NCBI RefSeq assembly: GCF_018320785.1
Contig: NC_054866.1
Coordinates: 30,853,000-30,916,999 of the forward strand
DNA: 64,000 bases
Reading direction: 5' to 3'
Origin: Cheilinus undulatus
Lineage: Eukaryota; Chordata; Actinopteri; Labriformes; Labridae
In this document: in pieces, positions 14,901 to 26,900 of the stretch
Layout: each line of letters starts with the position of its first letter
Numbering within the stretch: position 1 is the first letter of the stretch
Notes under the pieces: generated by a model
Database searches by the model: none
The model's input: only the letters and a program-made list of their open reading frames with translations
What the model was told of the DNA's origin: nothing
Position numbers and translations under genes: made by a program

Positions 14901-17900
14901 AACATCTTATCCTTCCTTTAAATGTTATCCTGCCAAGAAAAACTAATTTAATGCAAACATATTGTGAAAAATTCTATTTTACCAGGTGATAAATCTCATA
15001 CCTGTACCACAGACTCCTGAGGGCTGGCTCAATCCAGTGCCATTGCAGTAATGTCCTGGAGGACAGGGCCAACAGGAGGACAGGTTATAGGCCCCAACAG
15101 TGTTGCTCCAAGTTCCTACTGGACAAGGGTGCTGCTGTGGAAACATAGTGCCTCGTGGACAGATGAAGCCTGCAGGACACACACCTCCAGAGGCCAGCAC
15201 CACCTGTGAAGTGTTCATTTATAAGTAGGATTAAGAGTACAGAAAGGTATGATCGGTTTTGGGCTCTGAGTTTCAAAGTTAGAACTTTAGAAGTTAAATC
15301 TGTGGGCAGATGAAGCTGGCAACTGTCATTCATTTCCCACGCAGAACAAACAGCTTATCCAAAAGAAAAAAAATCCTAAAAAAACAACCATTTACTCACT
15401 CAAAGCAAACTTAAATTAAACATGGCTTGTATCAGTCTTCATAACATGTGACATCAAACATTTTTGCAGCCAGAGGGTGAGGGGAATACTTACAAGAGAG
15501 CAGAAATACATACATCATACAAAACTGGATTTATCTTCTTCAGTGCCCCTATGCACATACATTTTCAGTGAAATGTTAAAAAATTAAGAATCATCTTTCT
15601 TGATCATAACATAAATAATTAACAAACACACCATGAGCTAAATGTAGTTACTTAGGAGATCAGTGTGGTTAATCTGAACTTTTTTTTTTTCAAAACATGA
15701 TGGAATAAAAAAAAAAACATATAAACACCTGAACATAAAATAGTAACAGAAAACTAATACCTTAGATACCTTAGCTAAGACATTTTATATCTAAACCTTG
15801 TATTAAGATGGTCACAACTGCAAGACATTTGTTTAAATTGTGATACCATGTTTTGTCTTTTTATTTCTTTTGTTAGATTTTACTGGACAGATGTTTATTG
15901 GGTAAGCTGCTGGGAGCATAGCAAGAAAAGTCGATATTTGTTTTATCTTACCGGAGAGGCGGTGGTGGCTCCAGAGGTGCAGTAATGCCCTGGGTTACAG
16001 AGACCTTGAGGTTTAGAAAGACCTGCTCTGCTGCAAAAGAACCCGGCCTCACATGGCTGACAATACTGCACAGCATCACCTCCGGTCTGGTCAGAGAAAG
16101 AGCCCTATGCAATACATTGTATTGATAAGGTGCATTACAAGAAGTACTATCTCAATTAGATAGTAAATCTCATTTCAAGACCCTTTAAAAGTATTGTTTC
16201 TACTTTTTATGAGCATTTCAGGTCTTACATTTTGCTTTTTATAAACCTAGCAAAAAAGTAAGGAAGTTTATGTTTGCTATATAATTTCTTTGTTGCTTTA
16301 TCTATGCTTCTTGGCATAAATCTTAGAAAGCCTGATTATTTCTATTTTAAATGGTGCCACATTTGTAAGGAACATGCATTTGTGGGATGAGCAGCAGAGC
16401 TGAGTACATGGGTTAAGCCCATGAAAAATTTGCCAAATCTTCTTTGCCAATGCCAAACAGCTTATTTTGCCATTGACTCTTGTTTGGTGAATTGAATGGT
16501 TGAAGTCTGAAGAAACAAGACGTATTAGCAGGTAGGTAGGAACTAGTCTCTGATAAACCCCACTCTGTGGGGGGAGCATTGTCATCTTTGAGGGTAGAGT
16601 TCAGTCCCAGACTGTGGAGATATGGAGTTGCCACTGGCTGCAGAATCTAATCTCGACATCTCTCTGCATTAAGATTTCATTAAAAAGAAACAGCAGAATA
16701 AGCTGTTAAGCACTGGCAGAGAATCCACATACTCAGCTCTGCTGCTCATCCCACAAATGCATGTTCCTTACAAATATGGCACCATACAAAAGGAAAATAA
16801 ACAGACATTCTAACAGTATAAGATTTATTGCCAAGAAGCATTGAAAGAATCTACCAAACACAAGTCTCCTTACTTTTGTGCTTGATATATCTTTATCTTG
16901 ACTTGCTACATTAATGTGGTTTGACGAGAAATTCTGACAAGTAATTAGAGAAGAAAACTTGCTTTAACTTGGGCGGTTGCAGTGTAAATTTAAATAAAAT
17001 GTCATGCAAATCAAAACTTCAGTATAGAAGTGTTACTGCTATGATGGACAGGCACTCAGATTCATGCAATCAACACACACAGTACTGACTGGTGGACAGG
17101 GTCGAGCAGCGGACGACCCGGGAGGACAGTAGTGTCCTGTGGGACACAGCGGAGGCTGGGACAAGCCTGTCTGGTTACACAATCTGCCTCCCTGACACTC
17201 TACACATGACTGTGCAGCACGACTCTGTGGAGTATTTATAGATGACCTTGAACATGGCTTTGTTACATTGTGTCATTTTATCAGTGCACTTTCAACAGAT
17301 GGCACTCGCTATTCTATGGGGATTCATCTTCCTACCGGCTGAAAAGTGCCAAGGGGACATGGTTGTGCCCTCGCTGCCCCCTCTAAGGTAAAATAGCCCT
17401 CCTCTGCTTCATTCTGCACAGGTGAAGCTGAGCCTCCGGTACAATAGAAACCAGGGAAACAAAAACCTGAAGGTGATGTGTTGTTGGAACCTGTGCAATA
17501 GAAACTGACAGAGGGAGAAAAGAAGAGGTTTATGTTCTGCATAATCTTCTTAAATACACAGGATCATATCAAAAAGTCAAAGTGAATATGAGTGACGTTA
17601 CCCTGGTGGACAGCTTATACACTGCTCGGGTCGGCTGAGGCCGCTGCTGTTGCTAAAGGTGCCGGGGGGACATGGGAAAGGAGAGGACGAAGCTAGAGGA
17701 CAGTAACTTCCTGCTGGGCACAAACCTCCTGTTGGCCCATCAGCAGGAGTCTGGACAAAGTCAGAGGACAGTCATGTAAAGAGAAGTTGCCAAATCTTTT
17801 AAAATAAACAAATATGTCACTGATACTGCTTGTTCCCATAACTATCTTGAAAAACAGTGAGAATATTACTCTTCTCAGTTTCACCGAATTCACCATAAAT

Positions 17901-20900
17901 GAAGCAACCACTCAAAGGAAATTACAAAAAACTAAAATCATTCTCTAAAAAAATTGAGCTAATATCAAGGTCTATTTTAAAAAAAATTCAAATGTTGTTC
18001 TCGTACTGCAGACTTGGCTCCGTCTCTGCAGTAGAAACGCTCCTGGCAGCTTCCAGTTGGCTCTGCGAGTCCTACACCGCTGCAGTACCAGCCTCCGTCA
18101 CAAGGGGAGCACTCAGACACATCACTGAGAGCTGATCGGGAGCTGTAGGTCCCCTCAGGACATGGACTGGGAGAAGCAGTGCCCTCCGGACAGTAAAAGC
18201 CCTGTTATTACAGTGGAGACAGCAAGACAAGAGATTTGACAAGTAAGTTTAAGTGGCGCATGCAGAAAAGAAAGCTGCAAATTCCTACCTGAGGGCAGAC
18301 TAAGGGAAGATGAGTTCCTAGCCTGTTGCAGTAATGTCTGGATGGACACAATACACACTCTCCTCCACTGTGACCAAGTGTGTTGTTCCTGTATTGGCCA
18401 GCCTGACAGGGGTAGGTGTAGGGGAAGCCTGTTCCTGGTGGGCAATAGTGCCCATGAGGACACATTCCTGTCTAAAATATACAGTGCAGACATTTTCTGG
18501 TCATATAAATATGTATTATGCACGGAAAAGAAACAATCCATAGAAGTCTTAAATCCAGTTTTTTATCATGCATATTAAATGTCAAATTAATCGGGGCTCT
18601 TACAGGCCTTGTGATAGGCTGTTCAAGAGGCTGCTGGGAGTAACAGTACTTTCCCTGAGGACACTGCGCACACTCGCTGGCATCCCGCAGACCAGGGGAT
18701 TCACTGTAGGTACCATTGGGGCAGGGAATCGGGTTTGGATCCTACAGGGAAAATCACATTTGGAGAAAGTGCTTCTGACATTTGAAAAAAGAGATTTTGT
18801 AACAGAAGACATGTCTGCCTTTGCTCTACGTTTGCTTTTCTGACTCACAATGCCTCCTCCGGGACAGTAGAAGCCTCGAGGGCAGAGGGTTGCTGACCGC
18901 TGAGGGTCTCTGGCCAAACCCTGAGAGCAAATTAAGCCTGGGGGACAAACCATGACACTCAGCATGGCTTCCTCACTGGTGGTCTCGTTACTGCAATAGT
19001 GGCCCTGCAGGCACGGAGAACACTCTGCAGAGCCCTCATCCTACACACCAGAGAGCATGAAGGAAGATTCAGAGAGCTGAAGTTAAAGATACCAAGCAGT
19101 ATGGGGGAGGGACGGAGCAAAATACAGACTCAAAAAACTCCAAGGAGAGGAGGATCGAAGTTGGAAGATGCTGCCGTAACAGCGATACTGCTTCAATACT
19201 AAGAGCTATATATGAGCTATAATAAAATATGACTTTAACTACTTCTCTTGCTGACATTTACCAATATACATACATGGTGAGTAACAGAAAATGATACCAC
19301 CGTGGGTGTAAAACACTCATCTAAAAATAGTACAATCAGTATAGGCTTATGAGAGGCCAGGACTAATACGCCAACACTGGTTTATGCTGGTTCAGTCGGG
19401 TGACCAAGCACAGCGCACAGCGTTATAGATGGGGCCTTACAGAGAAGCTGCCAGCTCCACACACTCTGGGGTTGACAGTGGCTGAGTGGGGACAAAAATA
19501 GCCGGCAGGGCAAGCAGAGCAGTCCTCCAGCCTCTGACCTCCTTTCAGGCGGCGAAATGTGGAGCTGCAGAAAGACAGGAGTGAATACACTGAATCAAAC
19601 TCATAACAGCAGGTAGATATAGTTCACTAAAGTTTCATCCCCTCTAACACTGTAATTACATCTTTGTAATATTTAAATGCAATCACTGCTTACTGTGGAC
19701 AGGGTGAAGGTTTAGAGGTTCCCTGCTGACAGAATGAGCCTTCAGGGCAATTCAGGCAGTCTTCTCTTCGCCTGTTGCCCATTTGGATGCTGTAAGTGCC
19801 TGCAGGACAGGGAAACTGGGTGCCATACGCAGTCCCTGCAGATGCAACATCAAAATAGTTACATACACAAGTGAATCATGATTACAGCTCTACAGGAGGA
19901 AACAAATCTTGTTAAAAATTTTGCAAAGAAAACATGTGTGGCTTCATGCTTTCTATTCTTGAACCCCTGCCCTAAAAAACAGATTTGTTTTCAATATCAC
20001 CTATGTTTAGTCTGCCTACAACACCCACATGTACCTTCAGGACAGTAGTGTCCAGAGTTGCAGCGACCTGAAGGAGCTCCAGACCCAGCCAAGCAATACC
20101 AGCCCTGTGGGCATGGCTGACACTCACTTTCAGCCTCCAGTCCACTCTGACTGCTCCATGTCCCCACAGGACATTTGTACTGGGTGGGAAACATAGAACC
20201 AGGGGGGCAATAATGCCCTGCAAAGCATGAGAGCGGTGGCCTCTGGATACCACCAGTTCCTAATAACAAAAAAGTTAGATTTCATAGGTCAAAGGAGAGT
20301 AGGTAACATTTAAATCTTGAAATATCATGTTATTGTTTCTGAAACACCTCAGTGGGGATAAACTTTGGCAATAATTTTAGACTGACAATTACATCTCTTA
20401 GTTTCGTTAACTTTAGACTTTATAAAACAAGATCAATGCAAATATTGATACACAGTGCCTATAAATAGTATTCTCACCCCTGACTGTTTTACCCATTTAT
20501 TGATTTTATAAATCAATCATGGTCAATATAATTTGGTTTTTTGACAAAAAACCCCTTTAATGTCAAAGTAAAAAAGATATCTACAAAGTAATGTCAATTG
20601 AGCAAAAATATGTATGGTAAAATAAGTGATTGCATAAATATTCACCCCTTTTGAAGTGAATGACCTAATTCAACAGAGTTCCAGTCAACTGGCGTTAAAG
20701 TCTCACAATTAGTGAAATAGGGATCACCTGAGTGCAGTGAATGTGTCTCAAGTGATTGTAATATAAAGATACCTCTGTCTGGAAGGTCCAGTCACTTGTT
20801 TATCAGTATTCCTGGCTACCATTACACCCTGAAGACAAAAGAACATTCCAAGCAACTCAGAGAAAAGGTCATTGGAAAAGTATGACAAAGGGGTTGGATA

Positions 20901-23900
20901 CAAAAGAACTTTCAAGGCACTGAACATCTCCCTGAAAGGGGTGAATATTTATGCAGCCACTTATTTAACATTACATATTTGAATCAAACTGACATTACTT
21001 CTTAGAAATCTGTTTGTTTTTTTACTTTGACACTAGAGAAATTTTCATCATCTGTTCTTGTCATGATATTGATCATGATTGATGAATAAAATCAGTAAAA
21101 GGGTAAAACATCTAAGGGGGTTACATTTTTAGGGTTTTGTATTCAATAAATAAAAAAGGCACGGATTTTTAAATGTTCTATCTTTGTGACTTAATATGTT
21201 ATTTTAGAATATAACCTCTACACACAAGATTAAAAGGTGAAATATGCAACATTTCAAGTATTTAAGCAAATATATGGTATAGCATATAAAATATAGACAA
21301 GAGTAAAGTTAAACTCCCCCTGGGTTTGTTCTCTGCTTGTTGCTCTCTTGGACAGTATAGCCCTTCCTTCCGCTTCTTTAAGTATCACTCAGAGTTTCCA
21401 ACATGTTTCATGCATGTATTTTTCCACTTGACCTCCCCTCTGTCCAACCGTTAGTCCTACCACTACATAGGAGAAGAGAAAGCCCCACTGTCGAAGCAAT
21501 GGAAGAGTTTGGTTGCAAAAGTACAACAGAAGGAGAACCAACTGACTCCTCAAACCAGATAGAAGACTCTGTTTGACCTAAAACACTAAAAGACACAACA
21601 AGACAAGAACAAGAAACAAACCATCTTTGGGCTGAATATGTGAAAAAAGATCTGTCTTACAAATGGCCGCCCTCAATCAGAACTCTGATGGAGAGTCAGA
21701 GGAAATAGGGAACTGGTACGGTTTGTTGCGGTCTGAGAAACCAGTGTTAAGGAGCATCATCATCGACCCAGAAAGTTGCACATTATACCTTTAAACCATC
21801 AGGATTATTTACAAATATATATACAGTGCTTAACAAATTCACTAGACCACCTGTCATATTTGTCTCAGAGACCATCCAGCATCATGAAGTGCTTTAATGC
21901 GGACTCTTTCATTTTCAGTCAGCTCTTTGAACAGGAATGACGGATTTCAAACTGAATTCACCCAAATTTGAGCCAGCTCACTGGGCTTCTCTGAGAAGTG
22001 AGAAATTAATCAAGCATAACATTCAACCACTAAAACTCATTTTTCTCTTCAGGAATGCAAGTAAATAACTATCATTTGACATAATAATCAAGAAATAATA
22101 ATGTGCTTTACTGTTTTTTCAGTTTTTTTTTGTAAATCAGTTTATTTGAAAATTCATGGATAACAATAATAATTATATTTTAGCATTAAAAATATCATTT
22201 GGGTTCAAGAGCTCCTACATATTGGTGTATTAACCATTGCAGAAACATAAAAAAATATATTTTGGTAATTACCAATGCTGTTAATTTTAGGGCAGCTGTG
22301 GCATAAACCTTACTTTGGTTAGGGTTAGGGTGGTCTAATAAATTTGTTAAGCACTGTATATACATTAGTTTCACACTATTTCATACATCTTAATTTGGGC
22401 AAAGAAAGTGCATTAATTTCTGCTGATGATATGCATAACACTGCGTTGAAAAAAAATGGAGCAAGTGTATGTTTGAAAAATAGCAGGCACCTCGAAGACA
22501 GGCATATCGCGCTGGACACTGCTGACACTGTGAGCGGTCAGTGAGATCAGTGCGATTGCTTAGAGTCCCTGGTGGGCAGGCATTAGTTGGCGCATTGGGT
22601 TTAGAGGAACCAGGGGGACACACAAACCTATTAAGATTCAGGAAAAAAAAATAAAATTATCAATTAATGCCACATATGGTTTAGGGGGATAAAATTTAAT
22701 TCAAGATTAGACTCCTAGCAGACTACATGAATTATTTAGGAAGCATTTAAATCACATATTCACCGTGGAAAACACATGGAAATGATATATATCACAGAGA
22801 TGCTTTCTGTAGCAGGTCAGAAGAGGTTACTCACCCTTGCATACAGTCCACATCAGGAGCTCTCAGAGCTACTTGTGTGCAGGCCTTCCCTGCATAGCAT
22901 GCCCTGCAATCTGCCAACTCATCCTGACCCTCTAAAGGATTAAAAGAACCTGCTGGACAGGGTACAGGGTCACTCATCCCCTCAGGACAGTAAAAACCAG
23001 CTGGGCATTTGAGGCAGTCTTTCACACCTGGATGGAGTAAAGTAAGTTTAATCTTCATTCAGATGTTTTTGGATTAGTTAAAAGTTATCAATGAGTTATG
23101 CAGGCTACAATGTGTAGCATATTGTTAGGTTTCTTTTTAAAGTCCTATTATTTTTTTCTGTACAAGCCTCACAGCTCCAGCCTGCGATCCACAGTTATTT
23201 TTTTACTGCTAAATTAGATGTTTTCTCTCTTCGGCCCTCTGGCCTCCATCTGTTGCAATTTCTCATCTATATATTCCAGTTCATCATGGGAACAAAACAA
23301 CACTTTATATAACAACAGACATGTATGATAGACTGCAAGAGCACCATATTAGCTAGACTGGGCTGCAGAGGGACTGTAGGCTTGTTCTCAAACAATAATT
23401 TCACTTATAAATAAGTGGAAAAGAAAAGCCTCATACCTAGAAAGCAGTAAAAATACATCCATGGCTGTGAATTTGAATTATTACTTAATAAGTAGTGAGT
23501 GTAAAAAAGTAATAATACAGCTTGTAAACTCACTTATTGCTCCTTGATGAGGGGTGAAGGTGCCTCGAGGACATATGACTTCTTCCACTGTACCAGCAGG
23601 ACAGTATCTCCCTCGTGCACATGGCAAGCCTGGCCCAGATGAGCCTAACCCCGCATGCGCACCAACACACATACAGATAGCACGCTGAGTGCAGTAGCGC
23701 TGCATCCTCTAGCAACATGTGACATCTACATTTCACAATTTCTCTTTATATATGACCACAGAAACTTACTGTGGGATCTTTTTTTTTTCATTTTTTTAGC
23801 ATTTGTTGCCCAATATAGTTAGTTTATTAGTGCAAAGACTTACCTGCGGGACAGAAGCGTCCTTCTCTGCATCTCTTGCAAGCTGTCCTACTTGTCTGAC

Positions 23901-26900
23901 CCAGTTGTCCCCCCGCTGTACCAGCAGGGCAAGGTGACCCATGAGGGGTGGCTGTGCCCTCCTCACAGTAATAGCCTTGTGGGCACAGGAACTGTGAGGT
24001 GGGTCTCCTTGAGCTGCCTTCTAGACAGTAAAACCCTAGAGAAAGGTATTTAAGTGTAAGTTCATTAGAGTTGAGTTTTCTACAGGATATAATGATATTA
24101 AAAAATAAGCTAAAGCCAAATGGCTAAGAAACTGTAACTCAGTTGGTATTTTTATGGGTACTTGCCTATATGATTGTGTATATCATAGTGTTTTGTCATG
24201 GGATTGTGGGAGTAACAATGCAGAAGGTTTCCTCTATTTATACCTTACCTGCATGACAGATTGCACAGTCTGTCAGTCTTTGCAGACCTTCCTTAGGGCC
24301 ATAAGTCCCTGCAGGACAGGGCACAGCTACACCACCCACACAGTAATAACCTGAGGCATGTTCAAAAACATACATATAAGGCTTCTCACAGGAGAAAAGG
24401 AAACTATAACATCAATGTCAGAATGCAGTGATAACCACCGACCTATCGGACAGATCACACAATCCAACTCTTCCCTTGCTTCTTTGTACGTCCCAGCCCG
24501 ACAGGTGATTGTATGACTGGACCTATGGACTGGCTGGCTCCAGCGGGGGGTCACCACAGCCACCTCACACAGTGAAGATGTATCATTACAGCTGTGGCAA
24601 TGAGTCTGTCCAGGTGATGAGGACCAACCAGGAGGACAGAGGAGCGGCTGGGACATCCTGCTGTCTGGACAGAAGCTTCCTATAGCAAGCATATGATGAC
24701 TTGAATTATTGTGGAACCTAATTTTAAAATATTTAATAATTTAGAATAATAATATGGAGAGCACACTGGATGAGTAATTGGCCTTTTATTACTGCACTAC
24801 CTTCTGGACACGGCAGACACTGGATAGTACACATAGTTGAATAGAAACCCGGGGGACAGTCATTACACACAGTTTGATCTGCGCTGGGCTCCATGCCAGG
24901 TCCACACTGACAAACCCACAAAAGAGATGAATAAAGGAATGAGGCCCATTTCAGCAAGCATTCACAGTTAAAGAATGCATCTTTTCTGTCTTTGATTTTA
25001 CACATTTTTGGAGAAACAAACATTGTTACCTTAAAAGGAAATCCAGAGGTGCAGATAGAGTCCACAGGGCATGTCAGACATTGTAACACCCCCTCAGGGG
25101 AATGTTGCCCTGGTGGGCATAAGGTGAAAGCCCCTATGGCTGGATCACATGCAAAACCTGCAGGACAAAGCCTACAGTCGACTCTGTCTTCATTACTGAT
25201 CAGACCAGGAAAACATGGCTGCAACACACAGACATGAGAAAATGAAATACAGTACTGCCTTTCAGACAGTGTCAAGAAATGTTAGGGGTGTAAACACTGC
25301 TGGGGAAAAATTACATTAAGACAGACATTTTCATAGAAGACATTTTAAGTGGTTACACCTGTCTGTTCCTGCTTTATCAGGGCCACATCAGTGCAGAAAA
25401 AATTGAATATGCAATTTTGTGTTGTAAAAAGAAGAGTTTCTGCACACGGTGGTGTCTTACCCTACAGTCACTAATATTGCTTCTCCCAGTGTAGAGGTTG
25501 AATGTTCCTGCCGGGCATCTTTGAGGCGCAGACACATTTCCTAGGCAACTGAAACACACCAATTAGTTATCCATATTTTAATCTTTCTCACAGCTATCAA
25601 GCATCAATCAACCAATCGGACTCTATTTACAGTACACAGCACTTTCAAGAAAAATATTAATAGCAGTTTAAGTGCTCAGGGGAGTGATTGACTAAAGATA
25701 GTATGTTTTACAAAAGACTTTAGAGACTTTTGTGCACCAATTTAAATAAAATAAAATAACAATAAGAAATAGAGATGATAAAATCATGATGAAAATAAGT
25801 TGAAACAATAAGTCTAGCTAATTTGTGAATTTCAAAGCAAAATGGAGTCATGACAGTGAAAGTAGATGGTGTAGTGATGATGACACGTGTTTAGGCGTCT
25901 CAGCTGAATCAATTCTTACTTTCAATATAACAGACCGGTCTGCTGCTTGGAGCAACACACACGCCAACCTTCACAGCAAGATCATTAAACTGAGCAGTGA
26001 AATCACTGGACAGGATCTGGATCCCTGAATGGCATCTAAGCATCTACAACAGAAGGACTAAAAAAATAGGACTATATATAGCCTTGGACGCCTCACGCAC
26101 TACATAACCAATAAACACAGTTACCAGGGCGCAGATACACATCTCTCCCTTACAGAACAAAACGTGCCATGTCTAGATTTTTGCCCTACATGACACTCAT
26201 TAAAACACAACCCAGACTGGCTTACAGACACAAGTCAGTAGGCTTTATTATAGCAATGAATATTATCAGGAATTTGATTAACATTGAGATCACCATAACT
26301 AAACATGATTACTCAGTGATTTTTTTATAACATCTGCATCTGTGTGTGAATTTGTAATGTTACCTTGTGGGGCACTCACACACAACATTGAAAAAATCTT
26401 TACTAGTCTTTACTACTATACCTAAATATTATTAAAGGCCGCATATTTTACCCCTTTAAGACAAGTTTATATCAATCTTAGAGGTCCTCAAAACATGCCT
26501 GTGAAGTTTGTTGCTGAAAAAAATCCCTCCAGTATTGGAATTTTGCTTGTCTAAAAACCCCTCTGTTTCAGCCCTGCTCAGAACGAGCTGTTTCTGTCTG
26601 TGGCTTTACATGTTAATGAGCTGTCTGACTCCGCCCTGACCACGCCCCTCTCAGGAATGTGGATATGGCTTAACGGTGGCTCTAAATATGTGGTTCTCCT
26701 GATCCTCCTCTTGGCTGCCAGCTGAGAGGAGGATCAGGAGAGGAGGGCGTAACTTTCTTCCAAGTGGGGAGGGACAACCTGGGGGCAGTGCTAACTCCCC
26801 AGATGACATCATGAGGGGAAAATCTGAGAATGACTTGTCTCAGCACACATTTTCTGAAAGCGAAGAAAGAGAGGGGGGAAGGAATGGATTTTTCTGATTT

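Noticed and set aside
14495..14905. 136-codon minus-strand ORF in an intron of the Cys-rich gene
   Set aside because: It lacks the cysteine module, has no usable splice sites in phase and no recognisable domain; likely chance.
23645..23706. Longer exon 9 of the Cys-rich gene starting [11 protein letters not shown]
   Set aside because: No acceptor there keeps the phase from exon 8, and one option hits a stop; the acceptor ending at 23645 does.
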